Position numbers and translations under genes: made by a program. This document shows, in pieces, positions 1 through 7,503 of a stretch of DNA of 64,000 nt. This DNA comes from a virus, in IMG/VR virus record IMGVR_UViG_3300042914_004291, positions 62,001 to 126,000 of that record, one strand, 5' to 3'. Position 1 is the stretch's first letter, and each line of letters begins with the position of its first letter. The notes beneath the pieces were generated by a model. That model was not told where the DNA came from. It did no database searches and saw nothing but the letters and a program-made list of their open reading frames with translations.

Positions 1-315
1 AATGTTTGCATCAGAATTTGCGAGGTCATGACTGGTCGGCAACCCATCCAGACTATCATTGATCGCTTGGAGGTCTTTTTCAACGGTTTTTATGTCGTGT
101 TCAAGTCCTTGGATCTTGAAGAACAAACCTTTCTCTGGATCCATGATCTTTTCCTTGAACTTCTTGAGCTCAGATTCAGTGTTTTTCATGTTGTCGACCG
201 TAGTCAACAGCTTGATCATGTCTCCGTGCAAAGGCGCGAGGTCACTAAGTTTTTTTGCCAACATTTCAAGAAGGATCCTGTCATCGTTGCTGTTCTGGTT
301 GGTTGGTGGTGGCAT
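1..315 (-). CDS. Coiled-coil protein, C-terminus beyond the window
   Basis: This open frame runs off the left edge, so only the first 105 residues are visible. It starts MPPPTNQNSND after a GGAG about 11 nt upstream, and no stop occurs in 105 codons. The segment from residue 15 onward is rich in Leu, Lys, Glu and Asp with heptad-like spacing (LLEMLAKKLSDL, KKFKEKIMD, HDIKTVEKDLQAI), so a helical coiled coil is likely. Two overlapping plus-strand frames are shadows of it. The family is not recognised. It is transcribed divergently from the chaperonin-like gene across 142 bp. Confidence 0.75.
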   Translation of the reverse strand, partial: MPPPTNQNSNDDRILLEMLAKKLSDLAPLHGDMIKLLTTVDNMKNTESELKKFKEKIMDPEKGLFFKIQGLEHDIKTVEKDLQAINDSLDGLPTSHDLANSDANI

Positions 316-457
316 TGGCTCTTCGCAAACTCCTTTCGTGGTTCAATGTTGTGCTCTGTTAAACGATGTTTCAACAGAAACTAAGTATCCGCATTTGCTC
401 CAGATTGTAGAATCGTGCTGCTTGCTATACAAGATTGAACTAGTTTGAAACAACTCC

Positions 458-1954
458 ATGGAAGCCAAAACAAGAAAAAAGCAAAGAAAACACACAATCA
501 TCACTGACGAGACGCATACCAGAATTCTGTTGAAAAAAACTTCCGAGCAGATCCTCAACAGAATTTCTGCAACGAACAAATACAGTTTGATTTCTGATCG
601 AGGCAATCATCTCGCCGTGGCAAATGACAGTTTCCAATCGATGTCAGCAAGAGCCAAAGCATGTTCGGATGCCGATGGGTTTGAAAGACTGTTGGTTTCG
701 GAACTTTTGATCAATGCTGAGAACATCGAAAGACAATGTCATGGTGCGGGTGCTTTGTTCGCCAGAGTTCTACTGCAAACATTGACATGTGCCGACCAAG
801 TGATCAAACATCAAACATCTAGATCGGAGATCAACGAAACCTACAACAGTTTGCGTCTAGGGCTCGTAGAACGTTACGTCAAGACTCCAGTGTGCATAGG
901 AAAGAATGGACGTTTCAATGCCGCCAGCAAAACTTTAACACCCACAGTGTGCCGTGCATTAAACCTTGCAGGGCTTTTGGGCACAGTTTCCATCGAGAAG
1001 TACCATGATATCAACGGTGCCGCAGAATCGATTATAGAACGTTCTAGCGGCCATCGTTTCAGAGTGGATATCTTGCATGCGTTTCTCGGATCTTTGTCGA
1101 TGGGCCAGTTTGACACATGGGAGCGCACCGATGTGCGGGTTCTGATTGTTGATGGTGTTTTGAACACCGTGGCCGAGATTGACAAGATTCTGATCGGAGC
1201 AACCGAAACGAAGCAACCAACACTGATTCTATCCTCTTACTTTGAAGAAGAGATAGTTGCAACTGTTGCGGCGAACAACTTGGCAGGAAACTGTGACATA
1301 TTCTTGGCTTTGCTGCCGCGCGACAGTCTGGAAAGTGTCAACATGGCCAATGACGTGGCTGTGTGCTGTCTGTCAACTCCTATCAATGCGCATGGAGGAC
1401 ATGGCATGCTTGCGTTCCTGGAATATGCAGCGCTCTCCTCTGTGGAAAAAGTGCGAATCATCCCGGCCATTGCAACGCTGGAGATAATCAATCACAAGGC
1501 GCATAGCGCTGTGTCGACACAGATCCGTGGTTTGCAAGAAAAACTGACATCGCTGGCTTTATCAGGCACCGAAGACAAAGTAAGGGATGCCAGTTCGGAG
1601 CTCCTGAACAAAAGAATAACAAACCTGCTGAGCGACCGGGTCGTGATCAAAGTACCGGACAGTCAGGCTAGCAGTTCCATCCCGGAGTTTGATAATCAGA
1701 TCAGGTTTGCGAAATCCGTTTTGCAGTACGGCGAACTCAACAACACAAAGCAGCTCCGGAAATGGCTGACGTGGACAGTAAATAAATCAAATGACCCAGT
1801 GCTGTCAATGGTTGGGAAGAAGCTGTCTGAAGAACTATCTGTCAATTCAAGCCCCGTTCCTGGATTGACACCATATGCCGTGTTGTGGCTAGCATACTCT
1901 GTGGCAGTTCAGTATCTTGACGTCAAATGTGCTGTGGTGGTTGAGAAAGATTGA
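458..1954 (+). CDS. Degenerate GroEL-like chaperonin paralog (probable pseudo-ATPase)
   Basis: A 498-residue protein that can be aligned by eye to group I chaperonins over most of its length, best to the intact GroEL at 41.5 kb. Residues 226-275 match the apical-domain segment (VRVLIVDG...LILSSYFEEEIVATV against ILVTTQKI...LLIVADDIEGEALHAL). Residues 352-420 match the long apical-to-intermediate helices, and 470-497 match the final equatorial helix (YAVLWLAYSVAVQYL). The ATP motif GDGTTTATVLA is replaced by GAGALFARVLL at about 96-106, so the phosphate-binding Asp and the Thr triplet are gone. The catalytic Asp of VEDAL is absent (IRFAKSVL), and much of the C-terminal equatorial domain, including GGG, is deleted. 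It should not hydrolyse ATP. It may cap, co-assemble with or bait a chaperonin; this role is inferred. Confidence 0.72.
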   Translation: MEAKTRKKQRKHTIITDETHTRILLKKTSEQILNRISATNKYSLISDRGNHLAVANDSFQSMSARAKACSDADGFERLLVSELLINAENIERQCHGAGALFARVLLQTLTCADQVIKHQTSRSEINETYNSLRLGLVERYVKTPVCIGKNGRFNAASKTLTPTVCRALNLAGLLGTVSIEKYHDINGAAESIIERSSGHRFRVDILHAFLGSLSMGQFDTWERTDVRVLIVDGVLNTVAEIDKILIGATETKQPTLILSSYFEEEIVATVAANNLAGNCDIFLALLPRDSLESVNMANDVAVCCLSTPINAHGGHGMLAFLEYAALSSVEKVRIIPAIATLEIINHKAHSAVSTQIRGLQEKLTSLALSGTEDKVRDASSELLNKRITNLLSDRVVIKVPDSQASSSIPEFDNQIRFAKSVLQYGELNNTKQLRKWLTWTVNKSNDPVLSMVGKKLSEELSVNSSPVPGLTPYAVLWLAYSVAVQYLDVKCAVVVEKD

Positions 1955-1956
1955 TG

Positions 1957-2556
1957 TCAGAAGCTGTTGCGTCTAGCGGATTGTTCAAGTTTTTTCTTTG
2001 CTACTTGATCTAGCACCGCGCGAGGCAGGAAGATATCAAAATCTGGAAGTGTTGTCGCGACTCTGTCGAAATCCTCTAGCTGCATCTCTCCTATCTCTTT
2101 GAAGATTGTGCCAAAGACTGTTTTCATGTCGCTAGCTTCCGACAAAATGACTGGTGCTCTCACACTTCCGATGATGTTTTCATACATCATGTCTCTCTTG
2201 TTTGAAACGTTGCGTCCTCGGGCCTCATTCAGTGCTTTGTGAGTCCCGGCGTAGATATCGCGCACAATGCTGTAAGTCAACACGGCACTAGAGATTGAAT
2301 TAGCTATTGACTTGCTATCAGTACCAGAGCTACATTCTGTTAGCATCCTTTCTGATACCATACGCATGATTCGATGTGTTTCTGTGGCGCTTGATGGGAT
2401 TGAAGCTTCAAGTTTTTGCATCGATTCTGCCAATGCAACGATGTCTTGTTGAGATTCGAGTGGCCGAAACCCTGAACGCTTGGCAAACAGGTCTGTGACT
2501 CTTGGGAATTTTCGTTTAGTTCTTGTCATGGCCATGATAATAATTCTTTTGTACAT
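1957..2556 (-). CDS. Protein of unknown function
   Basis: A 199-residue, mostly helical, charged protein. It converges tail to tail with the chaperonin-like gene (2 bp apart) and diverges from the 106-residue gene at 2590. Upstream sequence offers no clear Shine-Dalgarno, and in-frame ATGs at 2535 and 2529 are equally plausible starts, giving MAMTRTKRKFPR with a basic N-terminus. The middle contains a small-residue segment (SIANSISSAVLTYSIV) and the C-terminus is basic (KKKLEQSARRNSF). I do not recognise a family or see a motif that gives function. Confidence 0.7.
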   Translation of the reverse strand: MYKRIIIMAMTRTKRKFPRVTDLFAKRSGFRPLESQQDIVALAESMQKLEASIPSSATETHRIMRMVSERMLTECSSGTDSKSIANSISSAVLTYSIVRDIYAGTHKALNEARGRNVSNKRDMMYENIIGSVRAPVILSEASDMKTVFGTIFKEIGEMQLEDFDRVATTLPDFDIFLPRAVLDQVAKKKLEQSARRNSF

Positions 2557-2589
2557 CGGTTTGATCCAGCCAACATCATCATAGGCAAA

Positions 2590-2910
2590 ATGAGTACAGA
2601 AAAACTATCCAACTTGCGCAACACCGTAGAGAGAACCATCTTCAAAGCTGTTAAAGACAGCTCAGAAAGCGCATTCGACAAAGCCAATCTCTATGCCAGA
2701 AAAAAGAATCTTCCAATTGACCCGGCAGTTCTGAACGACGTGCTCTCAGCAATGCGTTCTAGCTTTGTTTCCGAGATGACAAACAGGCTCGACTCTCTGC
2801 ATGGCGTAACAGCCGAGGAAGTTCTGAAGGTGTTAGAAGCAGAAAACCCTACCTTGACTTCTCGCAAGAAGACAACCGCAGGAAAACAAGAGGCACAACC
2901 CGCAGCCTGA
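2590..2910 (+). CDS. Small helical protein of unknown function
   Basis: A 106-residue protein starting MSTEKLSNLRNTVER, predicted mostly helical, with a Lys-Thr-rich polar tail (TSRKKTTAGKQEAQPAA). It stands alone between a divergent gene and a 120 bp gap. The codon pattern and absence of an antisense rival support it as a real gene. No family recognised. Confidence 0.75.
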   Translation: MSTEKLSNLRNTVERTIFKAVKDSSESAFDKANLYARKKNLPIDPAVLNDVLSAMRSSFVSEMTNRLDSLHGVTAEEVLKVLEAENPTLTSRKKTTAGKQEAQPAA

Positions 2911-2929
2911 ACAGCAGATTTTCGGAAAT

Positions 2930-3022
2930 TCAACTTTCATACTTTGCTTCAAACACTTTCGCAGCATCCCTGATTGTTTTTGCCATCATAGTGTTGTCTA
3001 GAATGATGTGGTGATCTAACAT
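2930..3022 (-). CDS. Possible 30-residue micro-ORF
   Basis: The 120 bp gap between two plus-strand genes holds a minus-strand frame of 30 codons, beginning MLDHHIILDNTMMAKTIRD and ending VFEAKYES. Composition looks protein-like, but there is no ribosome-binding site and the same DNA also contains a plausible plus-strand promoter for the next gene. It may be the fossil end of a larger gene or chance. Confidence 0.3.
   Translation of the reverse strand: MLDHHIILDNTMMAKTIRDAAKVFEAKYES
2994..3022 (+). promoter_or_regulatory. Probable promoter abutting the start codon at 3031
   Basis: TTGTCT at 2994-2999, 17 bp, then TAACAT at 3017-3022. Only 8 nt separate the -10 box from the ATG at 3031, so the transcript would be leaderless or nearly so, matching other promoters in this window. 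Confidence 0.45.
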
Positions 3023-3030
3023 TTATTACT

Positions 3031-3564
3031 ATGCCAACCAAACAGACAGACTCATCAACCGTAGAAGATGTTGTCACAAAAACTATCCGCGCCAAGAATT
3101 CTTACGCAAAACATCTTTGTGAATGTCACTGTGTCTTGCCGCAGTTCCTAGACCACCCAACTCCAAAGTTCCATCAGTTCGTCGTATTCAGCCAGTTGGA
3201 TGAAAACATGGACATCGTTCCATCCATGGTCAAATGCAATTTCTGTGGCGCAATAAGTCGTGTCGTTGGAATTGGAAAACTTGAGTCAAAACGCTACGAG
3301 CATTCAGCCGCGATAGAAGCTCTGGAAGAAATCAAAGATCAACTACCAGCAGAGCTGATCAAAAAGCTAGGCATCTATGCGGACAGTTTAGACATAGCAA
3401 CATGGCAAGAGATCAGACATGTGTTGGAAAATGATATTTGCTGGGGAGTCTGTCCAATCGTCCTAACACATGAAACCGACCAGGAAAACGGTGCATCCGT
3501 CGGCAAGGTGCTCAATATTTTTGGTAAGACAATATACAATGTCCGGACGGTATCGATAGACTAA
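3031..3564 (+). CDS. Cysteine-rich, probable zinc-binding protein
   Basis: A 177-residue protein with two Cys clusters: CECHC near residues 30-34 and CNFCG near 70-74, a spacing suited to a zinc ribbon. A further Cys pair (DICWGVC) lies near residue 140. Between them are a beta-rich stretch (FHQFVVFSQLDE) and an EALEEIKDQLP helix. Zinc binding is inferred from the cysteines; the biochemical role is unknown. It is followed after 7 nt by the next gene, suggesting coupled translation, and preceded by a leaderless-type promoter. Confidence 0.75.
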   Translation: MPTKQTDSSTVEDVVTKTIRAKNSYAKHLCECHCVLPQFLDHPTPKFHQFVVFSQLDENMDIVPSMVKCNFCGAISRVVGIGKLESKRYEHSAAIEALEEIKDQLPAELIKKLGIYADSLDIATWQEIRHVLENDICWGVCPIVLTHETDQENGASVGKVLNIFGKTIYNVRTVSID

Positions 3565-3571
3565 ATTGTCT

Positions 3572-3916
3572 ATGAACACCAATGAAACAACCAGCCTAGA
3601 AAAATTTGACAGTTATCTCACAGACACTCCGGAAAGTGGAGTGGAATACATCAAACCAAAATATGTCGAGCTCACACTGACCAAAGAAAGAAAGCAAGAG
3701 CTTCGTGCACTGCTCAAAACACTGAATGATTATGGTATGTCTCAAAGAGACAAACTATTCCTGATCTACATCATGTCTTTGGAATTTGAGAGTCGCGAAG
3801 CAATGGTTGCAATCGCCGATGGTGTTAGCGCTGCCGATGAGCACATTCCGAAAAAATCACTGGTTGGTGTCAAACCACAAACTGCCAGCAAACTAATCAC
3901 TGAATTCAGCCAATAG
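3572..3916 (+). CDS. Protein of unknown function
   Basis: A 114-residue acidic protein starting MNTNETTSLEKFD. An in-frame TTG two codons upstream is possible, but the ATG seven nucleotides after the previous stop is preferred. The middle is helical (KERKQELRALLKTLNDYGM) and is followed by a hydrophobic helix (KLFLIYIMSLEFESREAM). Co-transcribed with the zinc-binding-like protein. Its last 11 bp overlap the end of the convergent minus-strand gene. No family recognised. Confidence 0.75.
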   Translation: MNTNETTSLEKFDSYLTDTPESGVEYIKPKYVELTLTKERKQELRALLKTLNDYGMSQRDKLFLIYIMSLEFESREAMVAIADGVSAADEHIPKKSLVGVKPQTASKLITEFSQ

Positions 3917-4139
3917 CGATCAGTCGTACCAATTTGTCGCCAATCTTTGCTTCAACAACTCCGTGAACACTCGATCTCTCGTTGTTTGCAGCCATCAGGC
4001 GACAAGCTTCTAGCTTGTCAATCTTTGTCTGGATATTTCCATTCCCATCTTCGAAATGTACCAGCGTCTTCTTGACCTCGCGATATATGCCTTCTTTGAT
4101 CATTGGATAGTCATACTCAATGCTAGTCCATATTCTCAT
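3906..4139 (-). CDS. Small protein of unknown function, end of the lysis operon
   Basis: A 77-residue protein starting MRIWTSIEYDYPMIKEG. Its start codon overlaps the stop of the endolysin gene by 4 bp (ATGA type), indicating translational coupling as the last gene of the lysis transcript. The sequence is beta-like with a basic-acidic alternation. A lysis role is suggested only by position. Confidence 0.75.
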   Translation of the reverse strand: MRIWTSIEYDYPMIKEGIYREVKKTLVHFEDGNGNIQTKIDKLEACRLMAANNERSSVHGVVEAKIGDKLVRLIAIG

Positions 4140-4951
4140 TGGTAGAACTCCTCTGGGATTTCGATGAGCGAATCTACCGGTCGTTGGACGATCATTCCGT
4201 GTTTACGACCGGTGTCACGCAGCAAGCGCCTTGTCTTTGGTCCTGGAACACCGTCAGCATCCGTAACGCTCATACCGGCACTTCTTTGAATGGCTTTCCA
4301 GAAGTCTTTGTCTTCGTTCCTTCTTGGGTCAAAGAGTTTATAGCCAGCCGCCTTCAAAGCATAGAAGATGTGTGGTCCAGGGTCGCCCGGACCTCTGTTG
4401 GTTGTCTGATGGAAGTGTGCCAGAACCCCAACAAAGTCATTGCAAGTCTCCAAACGATCAATCTTTTTAGTGATTGGCTTATCCTCGCCAGTGTTCCATG
4501 GAATAACTCGCTGGATTCCATTCAGGGCAGTGATCGCATCAATGAACTGCACTGCTTTGTCGATCTGATCGGAATAGAGATCGCCATTTTCTTCTTGAAC
4601 CATCTCCATTCCAAGTGTGAACCGGTTTGCCGCGCCAGCCTGCCATGTATAGAACTTGGTAGGGTCATTCTGAACAATGAAAGATCCGTCCAGATCCTCT
4701 GTATAATCCCAGGAAACGTCTCTGTCTGTGTTTGTTTGATAGTTTGCGTATCGCTCAGCCAGTGGCCCGGGTGGAGCTTTTCCGGGTTTTACTGTGCCAA
4801 GCTTTCCGTGCACTGTGTGAAGTATGAATGCGCGTATCCAAGTCGATCTACGATCTTTGTCAGTGACTTGTTTGATTTTTGAATCATCAAGCCAACTCTT
4901 GATATCTAATCCAGGAACCTGGATGTTTCGTTCTTTATGAATGATTCCCAT
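4136..4951 (-). CDS. Endolysin: N-acetylmuramoyl-L-alanine amidase with peptidoglycan-binding tail
   Basis: A 271-residue enzyme expected to cleave the amide bond between muramic acid and the stem peptide, releasing progeny at the end of infection. The Amidase_2 fold is indicated by FILHTVHG (His about 45), GMEMVQEENG (about 114-123) and HFHQTTNRGPGDPGPH (179-194), which supply the zinc-binding His and the DPGP signature. The C-terminal 60 residues contain a peptidoglycan-binding-like module (FWKAIQRSAGMSVTDADGV, then PKTRRLL). No signal peptide is seen, so export depends on a holin. The neighbouring holin-like and spanin-like genes support the assignment. Confidence 0.85.
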   Translation of the reverse strand: MGIIHKERNIQVPGLDIKSWLDDSKIKQVTDKDRRSTWIRAFILHTVHGKLGTVKPGKAPPGPLAERYANYQTNTDRDVSWDYTEDLDGSFIVQNDPTKFYTWQAGAANRFTLGMEMVQEENGDLYSDQIDKAVQFIDAITALNGIQRVIPWNTGEDKPITKKIDRLETCNDFVGVLAHFHQTTNRGPGDPGPHIFYALKAAGYKLFDPRRNEDKDFWKAIQRSAGMSVTDADGVPGPKTRRLLRDTGRKHGMIVQRPVDSLIEIPEEFYQ

Positions 4952-4990
4952 GCCAAGATCTTTTGACGAGATCTTGGCAGTTGTTTACTT

Positions 4991-5281
4991 TCATTCTTTA
5001 CCGGTTACTTGTCCGATTGTTGGCAATGTTTCTGCGGGGGTGACTGGTGCCTTCTTTTCATCGGCCCACTTCCTAGAGAAATACAATGCCATCAGCGGAG
5101 AGAGAAACGACATCGACGCGCCTGCGTCAAATGCTCTGATGTGTGGAGTGGCGAAAATGTTTGCTACATACCAGATGAAAGTGGCGATAAAAGCCAAAAG
5201 CATCATAGTGAATGACACACTTGGCTTCCCGCTGCTGTCTTTGAGAAATGGAATCATGTTTGTTACAACCTTTCGTAACAA
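4991..5281 (-). CDS. Holin-like small membrane protein
   Basis: A 96-residue protein with a strongly hydrophobic segment near residues 25-44 (TMMLLAFIATFIWYVANIFA) and a second, shorter one near 57-70 (SMSFLSPLMALYFSRKW) followed by a charged tail. Size, two membrane segments and a position directly upstream of the endolysin fit a holin that releases the amidase. Start is ATG at 5281 or 5257 (MIPFLKDS). No sequence family recognised, so the holin call rests on topology and context. Confidence 0.6.
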   Translation of the reverse strand: MLRKVVTNMIPFLKDSSGKPSVSFTMMLLAFIATFIWYVANIFATPHIRAFDAGASMSFLSPLMALYFSRKWADEKKAPVTPAETLPTIGQVTGKE

Positions 5282-5295
5282 ATAACTACGTTTCT

Positions 5296-5898
5296 TTAGT
5301 TCATCAACTCAGCAATGACAGCGGCCAAGCCAGCACCAATCGTCAAACCACCAAGCCCAACAAGAAAGTTTATAAGCACACCAAACCTGGAGTTGCTGGT
5401 CAGTTGCCCTCTTAGTTGATTTATTGTCTGATTCGAAGCTGCAACAGCATCTGCTGCTGATCTGACTTGGGCGACCAGGACCGATTCACGAGTTGCACTG
5501 GCCGCATCAACCAAAGAAAGATCTCTCGCTGCTTGAGCGCCAAGAGTGCGCACTGCGGCATTGCAATTATTCTGAGCTATCTCATCGCGGTAAGTCACGT
5601 TGGCTTCGACAGCAGCTTGAGCTTCGGCGTTAAGACAGAGCACATCGTAAGGTATTTGCAAAGTTTGGCCACGTGGCGCCACAAAACCCTCGCCGCCAGA
5701 GTGAGGAGCTCGATCCGGTGCAGCAACTCTTGGTAGCGCTGGTGCTGTGTACCTCTCTAAAGTTTGTTGTGAAACAAGTGATGTTCTAGCAGTTTGTGCT
5801 GCGTTATGCGTGACGGAACTGCTATTGGTGTTAGTGGCTGTTGTTGCACACGATGTCAACATCAATCCAATCAAAAGCAATTTGGTTGAGATGCTCAT
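5296..5898 (-). CDS. Lipoprotein with C-terminal membrane segment, candidate spanin
   Basis: A 200-residue protein. The N-terminus is a lipoprotein signal peptide with lipobox LTSC (Cys17), followed by a Ser/Thr/Asn-rich linker. Residues 95-165 are helical and Ala/Gln-rich. The C-terminus carries a transmembrane segment at about 172-197 (GVLINFLVGLGGLTIGAGLA). A lipidated N-terminus plus a C-terminal membrane span is the layout of unimolecular spanins, which fuse inner and outer membranes during lysis. An Rz-like gene just upstream means it could instead act as the outer-membrane partner of a two-part spanin. Its promoter and operator-like palindrome sit immediately at the start codon. Confidence 0.65.
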   Translation of the reverse strand: MSISTKLLLIGLMLTSCATTATNTNSSSVTHNAAQTARTSLVSQQTLERYTAPALPRVAAPDRAPHSGGEGFVAPRGQTLQIPYDVLCLNAEAQAAVEANVTYRDEIAQNNCNAAVRTLGAQAARDLSLVDAASATRESVLVAQVRSAADAVAASNQTINQLRGQLTSNSRFGVLINFLVGLGGLTIGAGLAAVIAELMN

Positions 5899-5911
5899 GG
5901 TCTAAGACCAT
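5897..5911. promoter_or_regulatory. Operator-like palindrome over the lysis promoter start site
   Basis: A perfect palindrome with 7 bp arms and a single central base (ATGGTCT-A-AGACCAT). It covers most of the -10 box, the predicted transcription start and part of the start codon of the lipoprotein gene. Placement is ideal for a repressor operator; a role as an RNA hairpin is less likely because the transcript would start inside it. Confidence 0.5.
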
Positions 5912-5935
5912 AACACTGTTGGATCTGGTTGTCAA
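5907..5935 (-). promoter_or_regulatory. Promoter of the lysis genes
   Basis: On the minus strand TTGACA (5935-5930), 17 bp, then TATGGT (5912-5907). Eight nucleotides separate the -10 box from the ATG at 5898, implying a leaderless transcript. The -35 box overlaps the stop of the upstream Rz-like gene. Confidence 0.65.
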
Positions 5936-6402
5936 TATGGATTGGCTGGGATGGTTTCAGTTTCAGTCGGGTCAGTCGGTTGGACTACCGGCTGTTGAAC
6001 GATTGCGATTCCAAAGAGTTTGTTCACGGCTTCAGCCATGGCATCCGGATTGTTTCTGTTGCGCTCGATCAGCGATCTAATTTCAGACTTGTTCGCGTCA
6101 AGAATCTCTTGTGTTCGTTCTTCTTTGCGTTCTTCAATTGTCTTAACCAAGTCATTATAGGATCGTTCAATCTCTTCGCGACGCTTCCGCTCTGCCTCGA
6201 TCCCAGACTGAATCTCTTCAATCCTTGTGTTGTGCGACGCGAGCATGGCGTCGCGTTCCTTCATCATGTTCTCGATGAGCGACTCCTTGTTTTTTGCAAA
6301 TGCCAAGGTATATGCAGTAACTGCGGCAAACGCCAGCAAATACCAATATTTCTTGATTTTTTCAAACAGCCACGCAAACTTGGCTTTAATTGTCTGTATC
6401 AT
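5932..6402 (-). CDS. Rz-like inner-membrane coiled-coil protein (candidate i-spanin)
   Basis: A 156-residue protein with a single N-terminal membrane anchor (YWYLLAFAAVTAYTLAFA, about residues 19-37). A long charged coiled coil follows at about 40-115 (RKRREEIERSYNDLVKTIEE), and the tail is Pro/Thr-rich. This is the topology of an Rz/i-spanin, anchored in the inner membrane with a periplasmic coiled coil. Position one gene upstream of the lipoprotein supports it. Sequence identity to known spanins cannot be judged here; a generic membrane-anchored coiled coil is the alternative. Confidence 0.6.
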   Translation of the reverse strand: MIQTIKAKFAWLFEKIKKYWYLLAFAAVTAYTLAFAKNKESLIENMMKERDAMLASHNTRIEEIQSGIEAERKRREEIERSYNDLVKTIEERKEERTQEILDANKSEIRSLIERNRNNPDAMAEAVNKLFGIAIVQQPVVQPTDPTETETIPANPY

Positions 6403-6403
6403 C

Positions 6404-6916
6404 TCAATTTACCTCGTTCTTAACCTTCCCAAGTTTTCGCGCGAACAATTCTGCTTTTTCATACTCTTGTTCCTCCGGAGTGTCAACATTGGTTGCGTCT
6501 GCCAGCTCCTGCGCACTGATCATTTCTTCCAAAGCGTCAGTGCTAGAATATTCACCTTCTCCAACGTCGGCCGGTTCATGACTATCTGCCACTACTGTCG
6601 TCATTGTTTCCAGCAACACTGTCAGTCGGTTCAGGATTTCCCACTGCATTCTCTGCATGTCAACCAGCTTGTCCAGGCGCTGAATTATGACCATGTTTTC
6701 AAACTTTCTAAGCTGTTCAGACACCTCTTCGTTACTTGGCGCCTTCATCAAATCAAGCTTCTCATCTGTTGTGGTTTTATTTGAATGACGTTTGCTGACA
6801 TCCGTGTTTTTAGTTTTCAATCGCACATTGCCAGTTCTTGGTGCGCCTTTTCTCATCTGTGCCACCACCAACGATACCAAACTCTTAGCGACTTCTTCAT
6901 TTTTTTTGCTGTTCAT
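6404..6916 (-). CDS. Protein of unknown function, acidic C-terminus
   Basis: A 170-residue protein: a basic first third (MRKGAPRTGNVRLKTKN), a central helical region (FENMVIIQRLDKLVDMQRMQ, then LNRLTVLLETMTTVV) and an acidic last third (GEGEYSSTDALEEMIS). One base separates its stop from the start of the Rz-like gene, so the two are an operon. No family recognised. Confidence 0.75.
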   Translation of the reverse strand: MNSKKNEEVAKSLVSLVVAQMRKGAPRTGNVRLKTKNTDVSKRHSNKTTTDEKLDLMKAPSNEEVSEQLRKFENMVIIQRLDKLVDMQRMQWEILNRLTVLLETMTTVVADSHEPADVGEGEYSSTDALEEMISAQELADATNVDTPEEQEYEKAELFARKLGKVKNEVN

Positions 6917-6931
6917 TCTTATCCTCCAACC

Positions 6932-7453
6932 TCAACCCTTGCTAGTGATCCTTTTCCGCGCGGCCTTTTCTTTCAGATCGATGATAGTGTCAGTGACACG
7001 TCTTTGTAAAAACTTGTCTTGTTTGAATGTTTTGAAGTTTAAGTTCGCAGCATTGATGCTTGTATCCATTTCATGGTCTATGTGCGCATTGTCATCACAT
7101 TCGTTCTCAGCTTCTTCTTGTCTACGCGCAGCTTCAATCAATGAATACAGAGAATTTTCATTCATGATCACATACTCATCGCCGCGGCGCACCGGATTCT
7201 GAACGGCATACTCCAGGATAGGAGCAAACACAGGATTTTTTTCTGCGATCATCCGGAAGACGTGTGACATCAGCTCCTGTAGTGATATGGCGTTGTCAAC
7301 AAGGACTCTTTGTGTGGCAATGATAGTGTCTCGTGGAACAGCGGCAGAAAAGCACGTATACCCTCGCTCTACCGTCTCACGGTAGGAAGATGAGGTGTAC
7401 AGTGCTATTTGTTGGATTACTTCTTCTGGGAGTTTTGATTGGCGGCGATTCAT
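6932..7453 (-). CDS. Protein of unknown function
   Basis: A 173-residue protein starting MNRRQSKLPEEVIQQ. It is mainly helical, with an acidic stretch near 115-130 (RRQEEAENECDDNAHIDHE) and a basic C-terminus (KEKAARKRITSKG). It lies in a closely spaced minus-strand run with the 170-residue gene 15 bp downstream. No family recognised. Confidence 0.75.
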   Translation of the reverse strand: MNRRQSKLPEEVIQQIALYTSSSYRETVERGYTCFSAAVPRDTIIATQRVLVDNAISLQELMSHVFRMIAEKNPVFAPILEYAVQNPVRRGDEYVIMNENSLYSLIEAARRQEEAENECDDNAHIDHEMDTSINAANLNFKTFKQDKFLQRRVTDTIIDLKEKAARKRITSKG

Positions 7454-7503
7454 TAGACTAACAAACTGATGTTGTGTCTTCTGATGACATCATGTGCAAG
7501 CCG

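Noticed and set aside
28-448. Two overlapping plus-strand frames at the left edge
   Set aside because: The minus strand reads as a coherent coiled-coil protein with a ribosome-binding site, so these are shadows.
4139-4882. 247-codon plus-strand frame antisense to the endolysin gene
   Set aside because: Its translation is Cys/Trp/Phe-rich and not protein-like, while the minus frame is a clear amidase.
5929-6423. 164-codon plus-strand frame
   Set aside because: Shadow of the Rz-like coiled-coil gene; the composition (many Cys, Phe) is typical of an antisense frame.
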